Below, piece after piece: positions 14,858-23,699 of a stretch of 64,000 bases of DNA. Each line of letters opens with the position of its first letter. Within the stretch, counting starts at the first letter, position 1. The stretch covers positions 2,049,684 through 2,113,683 of the forward strand of contig OY282457.1 of assembly GCA_958296235.1 (NCBI GenBank), written 5' to 3'. Position numbers and translations under genes: made by a program. Origin of the DNA: an uncultured Candidatus Binatia bacterium (lineage in GTDB: Bacteria; Desulfobacterota; Binatia; Bin18). The notes under the pieces were generated by a model, which was not told where the DNA came from, ran no database searches, and was given only the letters and a program-made list of their open reading frames with translations.

Positions 14858-16075
14858 GTGGCCGTAGAAGTCGTAATGCCAAAGTTCGGTCTGACTATGA
14901 CCGAGGGCACGATCCAACAATGGTTCAAATCTGAGGGCGACGCCATCAAAACTGGCGCAGCCCTGTTTGAGGTTGAAACCGAAAAAGTGCTGTATGAAGT
15001 CGAAGCGCCCGCGGATGGAACGGTCGCCAAATTGCTGTATGCGGTCGAAGCCGTGGTCGGAGTCGGGCTGCCCGTCGCTGTTATTGCGGAAGCGGGCGAG
15101 GAGGTGGCTGAAGTCGCCGCGCGCTACGCAGACGCGCCAGCCGCGGCTCCGGCAGCTGCCCCGCCCGAGCCTGCTCCAGCGGCTGCCGCCGCGCCGTCCC
15201 CGGCGGCGCAAGAGAAGCGTGGCCGCGTGCCCGTCACGCCGGCAGCCCGGAAGCTGGCAAAAGAACATGGGGTTGATCTTTCCGGCGTGACCGGGACTGG
15301 CCCACGCGGGCGGATCACCCGCGAAGATGTACAGAAAATTATTGATAGTGGCGGTCAAGCCGCTCCACCACCGGCGCCAGCCGCAGCGCCGGTCGCGGCG
15401 GAAGACATGCCGTTGCGCGGCATGCGGAAAGTGATTGCCGAGCGCATGCAGCAGAGCCTGCAGGGCAGCGCCCAGCTCACCATCAGCACAGAAGTCGATG
15501 TCACGCAGCTGATCGATCGTCGTCAACAGGTTCGTCAAGAATTCAACGTCACGTATACCGATTTTATCGTGCAGGCCTGTGCCCATGCCCTCCGGCAGCA
15601 CCCGCGCATGAATGCCCACCTTGAAGGGGATATCATCCGGGCCAACACCGACATCCACGTGGGACTGGCGGTTGCTCTGGACGAAGGTCTTATCGTTCCG
15701 GTCGTCCGGGATGCGGACAAAAAATCGCTCAAAGATATTGCCGCAGAGGCCAAGACCTTAGCCGAAAAGGCCCGCGCCAGTCAGCTCAAGCTCGAAGAAG
15801 TGTCGGGTGGAACCTTTACCGTCTCCAACCTGGGCATGTACGGCGTTGATGCCTTTACTCCTATCATCAACGCCCCGCAGTCCGGCATCCTCGGCGTCGG
15901 TCGGATCGTTGAAAAACCGGTCATCCATCGTGGTGAGGTCACCAGGCGTTCGATGATGGTCTTGAGCCTGACGTTCGATCACCGCGTGATAGACGGGGCC
16001 CCGGCCGGGGCGTTTCTCCAGACCGTGGCCGACCTGCTGGCCCACGGGAACAGGGTTTCACTCGACGCCAGGTAA
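14858..16075 (+). CDS. E2 (dihydrolipoamide acyltransferase) of the same complex
   Basis: 405 aa, GTG start after GAAAGGA. Order: lipoyl domain 1-78 with the lipoylated Lys43 in FEVETEKVLYEV; Ala/Pro-rich linker 90-125; E1/E3-binding domain about 128-165 (TPAARKLAKEHGVDLSGVTG); second linker; catalytic domain from 180, with LSLTFDHRVIDGAPAG carrying the active-site His. Transfers the acyl group to CoA. No E3 (dihydrolipoyl dehydrogenase) gene lies nearby, so E3 must be shared from elsewhere. The last codons are duplicated downstream at 16113-16141. Confidence 0.92.
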   Translation: MAVEVVMPKFGLTMTEGTIQQWFKSEGDAIKTGAALFEVETEKVLYEVEAPADGTVAKLLYAVEAVVGVGLPVAVIAEAGEEVAEVAARYADAPAAAPAAAPPEPAPAAAAAPSPAAQEKRGRVPVTPAARKLAKEHGVDLSGVTGTGPRGRITREDVQKIIDSGGQAAPPPAPAAAPVAAEDMPLRGMRKVIAERMQQSLQGSAQLTISTEVDVTQLIDRRQQVRQEFNVTYTDFIVQACAHALRQHPRMNAHLEGDIIRANTDIHVGLAVALDEGLIVPVVRDADKKSLKDIAAEAKTLAEKARASQLKLEEVSGGTFTVSNLGMYGVDAFTPIINAPQSGILGVGRIVEKPVIHRGEVTRRSMMVLSLTFDHRVIDGAPAGAFLQTVADLLAHGNRVSLDAR

Positions 16076-16141
16076 CGGGTCGGGTAACGGGGGGTATAGT
16101 GGTGAGTGGTGAGGTTTCACTCGACGCCAGGTAACGGGTCG
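16054..16141 (+). repeat. 29-bp direct repeat copying the end of the E2 gene
   Basis: The 29 bases at 16054-16082 (beginning GGTTTCACTCGACGCC, including the stop TAA) recur exactly at 16113-16141, 59 bp downstream. The spacer contains GTGGTGAGTGGTGAG, resembling the heptamer arrays. Looks like a recent local duplication. Confidence 0.85.
16095..16114 (+). repeat. Short TGAGTGG heptamer run after the E2 stop
   Basis: TAGTGG (16097-16102), TGAGTGG, TGAGG: a short relative of the TTAGTGG arrays, 20 bp after the stop and in the sense direction of the E2 gene. Confidence 0.4.
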
Positions 16142-16176
16142 AGCAGCGGGACGCTACGACCGCGGCCCGCCCAGTC

Positions 16177-16563
16177 TTACAGCTCGGCCATGACCTGGGC
16201 TTCGGCCAGTGTCGCCGTATGGGTCAGCGCCAGGTGAAAACGGCGGATATGGCGCGCGGCAGCGTAGGCTTTGGCCTTACCGTGCAGGACAATCTCAGGG
16301 CGCGAGCCCGGCTGCCGCACGACCTCAACATCGCGCCAGCCAACCGCGCGGCCCCAACCGCGTCCGAGCGCTTTCATTGTGGCTTCTTTGGCCGCAAAGC
16401 GCGCGGCATAACTCTGATATCTGGCTTTGCCCCGGCGCTCGCAATAAGCCTGCTCACCAAGAGTGAAGACGCGGTCGCGGAAGCGCCCCCCCGTGCGGGG
16501 GCGTTCGAGCGCGGCCCGGACGCGCTCAACCTCGGCCAGGTCATTGCCAATGCCAAAAATCAT
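16177..16563 (-). CDS. acpS: Holo-[acyl-carrier-protein] synthase
   Basis: 128 aa from ATG 16563, chosen because the family starts MIFGIGNDLAEVERV; an upstream in-frame start adds only non-conserved residues. The Asp of GNDL and the Glu of ARFAAKEATMKALG are the Mg2+ ligands. Transfers phosphopantetheine from CoA to acyl carrier protein. FHLALTHTATLAEA is the usual HLSLSH-A-A C-terminal motif. Reads toward the dehydrogenase operon; the next minus gene upstream is the radical SAM protein. Confidence 0.93.
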   Translation of the reverse strand: MIFGIGNDLAEVERVRAALERPRTGGRFRDRVFTLGEQAYCERRGKARYQSYAARFAAKEATMKALGRGWGRAVGWRDVEVVRQPGSRPEIVLHGKAKAYAAARHIRRFHLALTHTATLAEAQVMAEL

Positions 16564-16616
16564 TTGAGTGCTGAACAAGAGCGTCACGACAGGGCTACCA
16601 ACCCATCGCAAACTGC

Positions 16617-16650
16617 CCTAGCCACTATCCACTAGCCACTATCCACTAAA
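16617..16650 (-). repeat. TTAGTGG/TAGTGGC heptamer array after a minus-strand stop
   Basis: On the minus strand: TTAGTGGA, TAGTGGC, TAGTGGA, TAGTGGC, TAG. It lies within ten bases of the radical SAM stop (16657), in the sense direction of that gene. Confidence 0.6.
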
Positions 16651-16656
16651 AACTAC

Positions 16657-18447
16657 CTAGCACGCAGCACAACTCCGGCACGAGGTCACATCACACGGCG
16701 GCGTTTGCCGTTCCAATACCGCCTTGCGCCATTCGACCCACAGATAGTGTTTGTTCACCCCGTGGTCGATAAAGTCCCAGGGCAGCCGCTCCTCCGAGCT
16801 ATAGCGACGGTGAACAAAAAAGTCGGGGTTGAGAGCGCCGGGCCGACGTTTTGCCTCACGCCGCCAGCGTTGGACCACGCTCCACCAATCGCCCCCCTGC
16901 GCATGGATATCGAGCAGCAGTTGGCCGGCCCGCCGGTCGCCGCGGGACAGGACGGTCTGATAGTAAGCCTCACGCGGAGACTCGATATCGACCGTTACCC
17001 GTGGCAGACGAGCAAGCTGTTTCTGTAAGCCGGCCATCTTGCGTCGGAGGGCGGGTAGTTCCTCCATAGGCTCCCATTGCAGGGGGGTCCACGGCTTGGG
17101 CACGAAGGCATTGACCGATAGGGTAATCCGCCCGATTCTGGCCCGTTTGCCACAAAACCGGCTATGGATCTTGTGGGTCAGGGCGGCAATGGCATCAACG
17201 TCGTCCTGGGTCTCGGTGGGCAAGCCCAGCATGAAGTAGAGCTTGAGGGCCTGTATCCCGCCGCCGACCAACAGCTCTGTTGCGCGCAGGATCTCCGGCT
17301 CGGTGAGGTTCTTATTAATCACCCGGCGCAGCCGTTCTGAGCCGGCTTCCGGCGCAACGGTAACGGAATGGGTATTATTGCGTCCAACCGCGCGGGCGAG
17401 GTCCTGGGTAATCACATCAGCTTTTAACGAGGACGGAGACGCGCGGCCCCCGGCCTGACCAATGAACTCGCACAAGCCGGCGATGCCCGGCTGGCTCGCC
17501 ATTTCCGCCCCAATCAGGCCAATAGTCTGTCGTTCCCGCAAGCCTTGTGTCACTTGTTGTGTCAAGGCGGCCGTACTGCGATAGCGGACGGGTCGATACA
17601 TAAAGCCGGCTGCGCAAAACCGACAGCCCCACTCGCAACCTCGACTCGCCTCAATCAGAAACATATCGCCAAAAACGGTTTCCTGTGTCAGGAGCTGCGA
17701 CGTCGTCGGATAGGCGTCCAAATCCAGCACCAGGCGACGCTGCACAGTCGGCTCGCGACCGCTCGCCGGCGCGTCTCGGCCCTGATGGGGAGCCTGAGCA
17801 AGGGGGGCGGCATGGGTCACCTGGGCAAGATGTCCAGTCGCATCATAAACAGGCTGGAACAACGCTGGCACATAGGCGCCGGCTATGGTGCTGAGCGCCC
17901 GCAATTTCGTTGTCGGGTCGTCCGTGTCCAGAGACGCGTAGCGCTCCAGAAACTCTGGAATCATTTCTTCACCTTCACCGATCAGGAACAGATCGATAAA
18001 ATCGGCAACAGGCTCGGGGTTGAGAAAGGTTGCCGGTCCACCGGCAATGACCAGGGGATGGTGTGGAGACCGTTCTGCGGCCCGGAGAGGAATATGCGCC
18101 GCAGCCAGAATATCAAGGATATGCAGATAGTCCGTTTCAAACGAAATCGAGAAAGCCAGGATTTCAAAATCGGCCAGGGAGCGCTGCGTCTCAAGCGAGG
18201 CGAGGGACGCCCCCGTTCGCCTCAGAGCGGTGGCCTCGTCCGGGTCGGGCAGAAACGCCCGCTCACAGCGGCAGCTCGCGTGTTGGGTAAAAATTTTATA
18301 GGCAGCCTGGAAACCCAGATTTGACATCCCGACCGCATACTCGTTTGGATAAATGAGGCAGAGCGGCAGGTCTCCATCAATGGCGGCTGAAAAGACTCGC
18401 TTTTCAGCCGCCAGACGTTTACGCGCCCGTTCGGTGGTCAGCCACAT
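16657..18447 (-). CDS. TIGR03960-type B12-binding/radical SAM protein
   Basis: 596 aa. N-terminal cobalamin-binding-like region (YPNEYAVGMSNLGFQAAYKI, then SISFETDYLHILDIL and HHPLVIAGGPATFLNPEP). The radical SAM cluster motif CxxxCxxC is GCEWGCRFCAAGFMYRP at about residue 275. The SAM half continues with VAPEAGSERLRRVINKNLTE and LYFMLGLPTETQDDVDAI. The C-terminus ends in a small Cys cluster (CDVTSCRSCAAC) that could bind another metal centre. Family members are often next to ribonuclease G or division genes; role unproven, possibly RNA or cofactor modification. Located just after ftsZ. Confidence 0.85.
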   Translation of the reverse strand: MWLTTERARKRLAAEKRVFSAAIDGDLPLCLIYPNEYAVGMSNLGFQAAYKIFTQHASCRCERAFLPDPDEATALRRTGASLASLETQRSLADFEILAFSISFETDYLHILDILAAAHIPLRAAERSPHHPLVIAGGPATFLNPEPVADFIDLFLIGEGEEMIPEFLERYASLDTDDPTTKLRALSTIAGAYVPALFQPVYDATGHLAQVTHAAPLAQAPHQGRDAPASGREPTVQRRLVLDLDAYPTTSQLLTQETVFGDMFLIEASRGCEWGCRFCAAGFMYRPVRYRSTAALTQQVTQGLRERQTIGLIGAEMASQPGIAGLCEFIGQAGGRASPSSLKADVITQDLARAVGRNNTHSVTVAPEAGSERLRRVINKNLTEPEILRATELLVGGGIQALKLYFMLGLPTETQDDVDAIAALTHKIHSRFCGKRARIGRITLSVNAFVPKPWTPLQWEPMEELPALRRKMAGLQKQLARLPRVTVDIESPREAYYQTVLSRGDRRAGQLLLDIHAQGGDWWSVVQRWRREAKRRPGALNPDFFVHRRYSSEERLPWDFIDHGVNKHYLWVEWRKAVLERQTPPCDVTSCRSCAAC

Positions 18448-18493
18448 AAAGGCGGCGTACTCCTCCCAGACACACGGGGGTCTGGGCTTCGGA

Positions 18494-18514
18494 GTGCGGG
18501 CCGGAAGCCCGCAC
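18494..18514. repeat. Palindromic repeat, GTGCGGGC family
   Basis: GTGCGGGC (18494-18501), loop CGGAA, GCCCGCAC (18507-18514): perfect 8-bp stem. It is the reverse-oriented sibling of 1416-1434 (loop TTCCG versus TTCCA). It lies between ftsZ and the radical SAM gene and may cap the dcw transcript, though no T run follows. Confidence 0.65.
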
Positions 18515-18543
18515 TGTGTATGGCTGAATGGGGATTGCTCCTA

Positions 18544-19731
18544 TTAATTTGTCTGCTTTCGGAGAAATACGGGCATGCCTTCGGCAAGCTCGTCGCCTTG
18601 CTCCGCGTCCGGGTTCTTCGTCGGAGGGATGACCGAACTTTGCGCCAGCATGCGTCTCCGGGCATAGGCCGGTTGTTCCAGCACTGCTGGATCAAATGTC
18701 CCGAGCGACCCTTTTGTTTTCCGTCTTCCACCAGACACCGCGCTGAGTGTTGGCGTTTCTGGCCGCTCTAATTCCTGGTCGCCGAATCCAGTAGCGATAA
18801 CCGTAATGAGCAGCTCTTCCTCCAAGGTCTCGTCAATAACCGCGCCAAAGATAATGTTGGCATCTTCAGCCGCTTCTTCCTGTATCAGCGTTGCCGCTTC
18901 ATTCACCTCGTGCAGGGTGAGACTCCGGCCACCGGTCACATTGAGCAGCACGCCGCGTGCCCCACTGATGGAGATATCTTCAAGCAGCGGGCTGGCAATG
19001 GCCCGTCGCGCGGCCTCTTCTGCCCGGCTCTCTCCACTCGCCGCGGCGGCCCCCATAATCGCCATCCCCATCTCGGCCATGATGGTGCGCACATCGGCAA
19101 AGTCGAGGTTAATCAGGCCACTCACCATAATCAGGTCGGAAATGCCTCGAACGGCCTGGAGCAAGACTTCATCCGCCTTATGGAAAGCTTCAATGAGGGG
19201 CTGACTACGGCTCGCGACGGCCAATAAACGTTGGTTCGGAATACAAATCAGCGTATCCACATTTTCTTTCAACTCGTGGATACCTTCATCGGCCTGCCGC
19301 ATACGGCGTTTCCCCTCAAAGAGAAACGGCTTGGTCACCACCCCAACGGTCAACGCCCCAGTTTCCTTTGCCAGCCGGGCGGCAATAGGCGCTCCACCGG
19401 TCCCGGTTCCACCACCCATCCCTGCTGTAACGAAAACCATATCGGCGCCAACCAGCTGCTGCCGCAGCTCGTCCTCGGTTTCCAGCGTGGCATTGCGACC
19501 GATCTCGGGATTGGCGCCTGCCCCGAGCCCTTTGGTCAACTCGGAGCCAAGTTGGATCTTGGTCGGGGCCAGATTGACCCGCAACGCTTGCGCGTCAGTA
19601 TTCGCCACAATAAAGTCCACGCCGGACAGCCCACCGCTGATCATCGTATTGATGGCATTCCCTCCAGCCCCTCCAATCCCAATGATACGGAGCTGAGCCC
19701 CCCTACCCTCATTCTCCACAAACTCAATCAT
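18544..19731 (-). CDS. ftsZ: Cell-division GTPase FtsZ
   Basis: 395 aa with a near-perfect ribosome site AAGGAGGTGA before ATG 19731. Tubulin-like GTPase forming the division ring. GIGGAGGNAINTM near the start; the nucleotide signature GGGTGTG at residues 106-112; T7 loop NLDFADVRTIMAEMG completing the next subunit's GTPase site. The short linker ends with the conserved tail DELAEGMPVFLRKQ that binds FtsA and other partners. Last gene of the dcw operon. Confidence 0.98.
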   Translation of the reverse strand: MIEFVENEGRGAQLRIIGIGGAGGNAINTMISGGLSGVDFIVANTDAQALRVNLAPTKIQLGSELTKGLGAGANPEIGRNATLETEDELRQQLVGADMVFVTAGMGGGTGTGGAPIAARLAKETGALTVGVVTKPFLFEGKRRMRQADEGIHELKENVDTLICIPNQRLLAVASRSQPLIEAFHKADEVLLQAVRGISDLIMVSGLINLDFADVRTIMAEMGMAIMGAAAASGESRAEEAARRAIASPLLEDISISGARGVLLNVTGGRSLTLHEVNEAATLIQEEAAEDANIIFGAVIDETLEEELLITVIATGFGDQELERPETPTLSAVSGGRRKTKGSLGTFDPAVLEQPAYARRRMLAQSSVIPPTKNPDAEQGDELAEGMPVFLRKQTN

Positions 19732-19783
19732 CTCTCACCTCCTTCGTCTCCAGTTAGCATGTCTCCACTGGAGAGGCTATGGT

Positions 19784-21019
19784 CTAAAAAAATTCTCGAA
19801 ACCACTCGACGACCCGTTCTCGCATATGCTGCCAGTTCTGTCCGTTCCGTACCTGGGCCAGCGGGCGGAGCGTATCCTGCGCGTGACACAGGAGCAGGCC
19901 GATATTGGCCGCGTACAGAGGACTCTGGGCTGGGTCAATCATATCGCTTGCGCACCGCGGCGCGCCACGACGCCCCGACATGCGGAAGACGCGTTGGGCT
20001 AAATCCGGTACGCCCTCAAGGAGCGCGCTCCCGCCGGTAAGGACCACGCCCGCGCCGAGCCGGTCGGAGAGACCTCCAAAATCGAACTGCTCTCGGACGA
20101 GTTCAAAAATCTCTTCGAGCCGCGGTTCGATAATTTCGCTCATTTTTCGGCGTGGGAGCGGAGCGGCGTCACGTTCGCCGATGCGAGGCATCTCAATCAC
20201 CTCGCCCGGCGCAATCAGGCTGGTCAAGGCACAGCCGTGCCGCTGTTTCAGCCTTTCGGCCTCTGCTACGGGGATACACAGGCCCACGGCCAGATCGTTG
20301 GTCACGTTTTCCCCCCCCACCGGCAGGACCGCGGTGTAATAGACGACACCCTGACAAAAAGCGGCCACACTGGTCGTGCCCGCCCCAATGTCGAGCACCA
20401 CAACGCCCAGCTCTTTTTCCTCTGGAGTCAAGACTGCCTCGGCTGCCGCCAGCGCGCCATAGTACGCGCCGTTGAGATAGAGCCCGGCCCGCTCACAGCA
20501 TTTCTGGAGGGCGTACAGGGCTGTTGAGGAAACGCTGATAACATGGACGTCGGTCTCAAGCCGCACGCCACTCGCCCCAATGGGGTCGCGGCCCCGCTCT
20601 TGTCCGTCCACCAGAAACCTTTGTGGAAAGACGTGTAAAATTTCACACTCCGGGGGCAGCGCGATCGTCTGGGCGACCGCAACCACTTCCTGCACATCGT
20701 CCGCCGACACCTCGCCGTCCTTGACCCGGACAACGCCCTGACTCGAAATTCCCTCCACATGTCCGCCGGTCAGGCTGACAAACACATTGTGAATTTCGCA
20801 GCTTGCATTGGCCTCCGCTTCGGCCACCGCCTGTTGCAGTCCCTGGGCGGCGTTCTCAACATTGGTGACGAGGCCCTTGCGCACCCCCTGAGACGGCGCG
20901 GTCCCCATGCCCAAAACGGTCAGCCCATTGTGCGTTTTCTCCGCAACGACAACCGAGGTCTGATACGTCCCAATATCAACACTCACCAGGAGGGAATCCT
21001 TGTTCTCCATATTCTCCAT
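19784..21019 (-). CDS. ftsA: Cell-division actin-like ATPase FtsA
   Basis: 411 aa. ATG 21019 follows AGGGAGGCGGT; ATG 21010 is too far from it. Phosphate-1 motif VSVDIGTYQTSVVVAE, the 1C domain SLTGGHVEGISSQGVVR, phosphate-2 VVLDIGAGTTSVAAF, and adenosine motif VLTGGSALLEGVPDLAQ. The C-terminal amphipathic helix RERVVEWFREFF is the membrane-targeting sequence that tethers FtsZ. Sits between ftsQ and ftsZ in canonical order. Confidence 0.97.
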   Translation of the reverse strand: MENMENKDSLLVSVDIGTYQTSVVVAEKTHNGLTVLGMGTAPSQGVRKGLVTNVENAAQGLQQAVAEAEANASCEIHNVFVSLTGGHVEGISSQGVVRVKDGEVSADDVQEVVAVAQTIALPPECEILHVFPQRFLVDGQERGRDPIGASGVRLETDVHVISVSSTALYALQKCCERAGLYLNGAYYGALAAAEAVLTPEEKELGVVVLDIGAGTTSVAAFCQGVVYYTAVLPVGGENVTNDLAVGLCIPVAEAERLKQRHGCALTSLIAPGEVIEMPRIGERDAAPLPRRKMSEIIEPRLEEIFELVREQFDFGGLSDRLGAGVVLTGGSALLEGVPDLAQRVFRMSGRRGAPRCASDMIDPAQSPLYAANIGLLLCHAQDTLRPLAQVRNGQNWQHMRERVVEWFREFF

Positions 21020-21028
21020 ACCGCCTCC

Positions 21029-21835
21029 CTAAGCGTGCGAGTTACGTCCACGTCTCTTCTCCTTATGCAGTCCCAGAGGAGACGCCACAATCTGATCAGT
21101 AAAACGTGCATCAAAAACGATTGCCCGGCGGTCTGGCGACCAGCGCTCCAGTACCCGTTGCATCAGCATAAACACGCTGGGGCGGAGCTGCTGGCCGAGC
21201 CGAATCACGATCGGGCGATCGGACAAAAACAGGGTATAGCCGCGCTGGTCGTCCCAATGAATTTCAGACAACGCAACGTTCCATTCCTGTATCAGCAAAA
21301 GACACAAACGCACTCCGGCGATGGCCGTCCTGGCGGTTTGCGTTTCAAGGGGCACCCGCTCAAGGCCGCTCACGAACGGCAGATCGGGCGCGGCAGAGGC
21401 GGGAGCAACAAAACTGTCACCGTTCCCGTCCAGATACGCGGCTTCTGGACGCCGGATGCGCGCGACAGGCTGACGCTCCCGGATAGTCAGGTACACCCGC
21501 TGTGGGAACTCCCGGGCAACAACGGCCGTGCGGACCCAGGGGTGTTGCCGCAGACGCCGCTCTACTGCCTGGACGTCCAGAGCGACAGTATTCAGCCCCA
21601 GCGCCACTCCTGCCCACTGTTTGATTTCGTCCGCGGTGAGCCTGCCGTCAGTTGAGACAACAATATCTGTCGCACTGAAGTACGAGTGCTGCTGGGCATA
21701 GTGGACCAGGACGACTCCCCCGATGCCGCAAGCAACGCACACCAGCCCCACCAGGACTATCGACCGGGTCCGTTGGGCTATGGCCGGCCAGAGAGAGCGC
21801 GGAATTGAGGATTTTTTGCGGGCTGGGGGACTCAT
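21029..21835 (-). CDS. ftsQ: Cell-division protein FtsQ
   Basis: 268 aa. Cytoplasmic basic stretch (ARKKSSIPR), one membrane segment at about residues 28-50 (SIVLVGLVCVACGIGGVVLV), then the POTRA domain at about 55-125: FSATDIVVSTDGRLTADEIK, LDVQAVERRLRQHPWVRTAV, REFPQRVYLTIRERQPVA. Links FtsK to FtsL/FtsB in the divisome. Start ATG 21835 overlaps the ddl stop as ATGA, after GAGGAGA. Confidence 0.95.
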   Translation of the reverse strand: MSPPARKKSSIPRSLWPAIAQRTRSIVLVGLVCVACGIGGVVLVHYAQQHSYFSATDIVVSTDGRLTADEIKQWAGVALGLNTVALDVQAVERRLRQHPWVRTAVVAREFPQRVYLTIRERQPVARIRRPEAAYLDGNGDSFVAPASAAPDLPFVSGLERVPLETQTARTAIAGVRLCLLLIQEWNVALSEIHWDDQRGYTLFLSDRPIVIRLGQQLRPSVFMLMQRVLERWSPDRRAIVFDARFTDQIVASPLGLHKEKRRGRNSHA

Positions 21836-22767
21836 ACTTCTCCTCGCGGAATATGGAGTGTCGCCTGCTGCAAAATGACCTCCACGAGATCCTCATAGGA
21901 CAGCCCATGATGGGCGGCGATGCGGGGCAGATAACTGAATGCCGTCAAGCCAGGGAGCGAATTCAACTCAATCAGGAAGATCTCTCCAGCCGGACTGACC
22001 CGCATATCGACTCGACTATAGCCGCTGCACCCCAGGGCGCGGTGCGCCAGTCGGGCCAGCTTGAGGACCTGCGCATAGGTTGCTTCCGGCAGTGGGGCCG
22101 GCATGAGAAATTCTTCCCGTCCAGGCGTATATTTGACCTCATAGGAATGGAATTCTCCCTTGGCCACGACTTCCATTGCTCCGATCGCCTGTCCTTTGAC
22201 AATACCGACCGTCACCTCTTTGCCGGGAATATAGGCTTCCACCAGACAGGCCGTGTCATACTGCAACGCCTGCGTGAGGGCGGGCGTGAGCAGCGCCTCG
22301 GAGTGGACAATGCTGACGCCCACACTTGATCCTTCTGCAATCGGCTTGACCACGACCGGGTAGGAGGGCGCGACCTGTTCAGCCGGGGGTCCCTGCTCGA
22401 CAATCTGCCAGTCGGGCGTTGGCAACGCATAGGTTTGCCAAATTCGTTTGGCCATCGGCTTATTCATGGCTATGGCACTCGCCAAGACGCTGGACCCGGT
22501 GTAGGGAATCCCCAGGGTTTCCAGTACGCCTTGCACCGCCCCATCTTCTCCGAACTTTCCATGCAGGGCGATAAAAACGACAGCCGTCTTTTGCGCCTGA
22601 GCAATCCAGGCGCCATCCGGTTCAACCGGGATAGAACGGACGCGGTGGCCGCGGGTCTCCAGCGCGGCGCAGACCGCCTCGCCCGTCAGACGGGAAATCT
22701 CCCGTTCCGCAGACAGTCCGCCCCAGAGCACCCCAACCAACTGTTCGGATTTCAGCTCGGCTACCAT
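21832..22767 (-). CDS. ddl: D-alanine--D-alanine ligase
   Basis: 311 aa ATP-grasp enzyme. GVLWGGLSAEREISRLTG at the N-terminus; FIALHGKFGEDGAVQG; GIPYTGSSVLASAIAMNKP; VVKPIAEGSSVGVSIV; catalytic region GCSGYSRVDMRVSPAGEIF and LIELNSLPGLTAFSYLP. Makes D-Ala-D-Ala for the peptidoglycan stem. Its ATG lies inside the last codons of murB (GAATGGTAG), so translation is coupled. Normal length for DdlB. Confidence 0.97.
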   Translation of the reverse strand: MVAELKSEQLVGVLWGGLSAEREISRLTGEAVCAALETRGHRVRSIPVEPDGAWIAQAQKTAVVFIALHGKFGEDGAVQGVLETLGIPYTGSSVLASAIAMNKPMAKRIWQTYALPTPDWQIVEQGPPAEQVAPSYPVVVKPIAEGSSVGVSIVHSEALLTPALTQALQYDTACLVEAYIPGKEVTVGIVKGQAIGAMEVVAKGEFHSYEVKYTPGREEFLMPAPLPEATYAQVLKLARLAHRALGCSGYSRVDMRVSPAGEIFLIELNSLPGLTAFSYLPRIAAHHGLSYEDLVEVILQQATLHIPRGEV

Positions 22768-23699
22768 TCTCCAACCCGACGGACCTCTGGCTCAAGCCAG
22801 ACCCGTTCTTCCTGCCAGACCTGGCGTTGCACCTGTTCTATGAGGTGCCAGACCTGGTTCGCCGTGGCACCTCCCGTATTCACAATAAAATTGGCGTGCC
22901 GCTCAGAGACCTGGGCTTGTCCCTGGCGGCTACCCTTGCAGCCCACGGCCTCAATGATGCGCCCCGCATAGCGTCCCGGCGGGTTCTTAAATATGGACCC
23001 CGCGTTCGGATATCCGTGGGGCTGGTTGCGCCGACGTTTTTCGCGGGCCTTTTGCATCGCCGCGCTAATACTGGCTGGGGGCTTTTGCGGGAGGCGAAAC
23101 ACCACCTCGCTCACGATGAATTGCGGCGGGAGTGCGGTCGTTCTATAGGCAAAGCCAATCGCAGCGCTGGACAGACACGCGGCCTGGCCTGTCCGAGTAA
23201 TCCCCGTAATCGTCTCCACCACCGCACTCAGCTCACCCCCAAAGGCCCCGGCATTCATGAGGAGGCCCCCCCCCACGCGGCCGGGAATCCCCTCAGCAAA
23301 TTCCAGTCCCCCATACCCTTTGTGCGCGGCTTCCCGCACGAAGCGGCCCAACGAACGGCCGGCGCCGACACGAACCTGAGCGGTATTCTTCTGCTCAGGC
23401 TGGCTCTCCCACTTGGCATAGTCGAAACCCGGCCCCAGCCGAATCACGACCCCGCGCACCCCTTTGTCGCTGATGAGGACATTCGTCCCCCCTCCGAGGA
23501 GGAAGCAGGGGAGGCCGTATTCCATCACAATGCGTAGCAGTGCCTGAAGCTCTGCGGGCGTATTTGGTTCAACGAAAACGTCGGCCGGCCCACCAATCCG
23601 AAAGGACGTGTAGCCGGCCAGACCGACATCAAAGCGCACACACGGACCGAGGGCGCGTCGGAGCTGCGTCTTCAGCGCTGTCCGCGCCTCAGTGGGCAT
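22761..23699 (-). CDS. murB: UDP-N-acetylenolpyruvoylglucosamine reductase
   Basis: 312 aa from ATG 23699, which overlaps the murC stop by 11 bp; an in-frame upstream start lies deep inside murC and is less likely. FAD fold: TSFRIGGPADVFVEP, FLLGGGTNVLISDKGVRGVV, LEFAEGIPGRVGGGLLMNAG. The catalytic Ser is in HGYPNAGSIFKNP and the C-terminal ERHANFIVNTGGATA block carries the shorter type II pattern. Reduces enolpyruvyl-UDP-GlcNAc to UDP-MurNAc. Confidence 0.96.
   Translation of the reverse strand: MPTEARTALKTQLRRALGPCVRFDVGLAGYTSFRIGGPADVFVEPNTPAELQALLRIVMEYGLPCFLLGGGTNVLISDKGVRGVVIRLGPGFDYAKWESQPEQKNTAQVRVGAGRSLGRFVREAAHKGYGGLEFAEGIPGRVGGGLLMNAGAFGGELSAVVETITGITRTGQAACLSSAAIGFAYRTTALPPQFIVSEVVFRLPQKPPASISAAMQKAREKRRRNQPHGYPNAGSIFKNPPGRYAGRIIEAVGCKGSRQGQAQVSERHANFIVNTGGATANQVWHLIEQVQRQVWQEERVWLEPEVRRVGEW

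Noticed and set aside
12797..16075. Naming the dehydrogenase genes acoABC or pdhABC
   Set aside because: Sequence alone does not separate acetoin, pyruvate and branched-chain forms, so no gene symbols were given.
17545..18324. 259-codon plus frame opposite the radical SAM gene
   Set aside because: Antisense to a gene with intact CxxxCxxC and SAM motifs; Arg/Gly-rich shadow.
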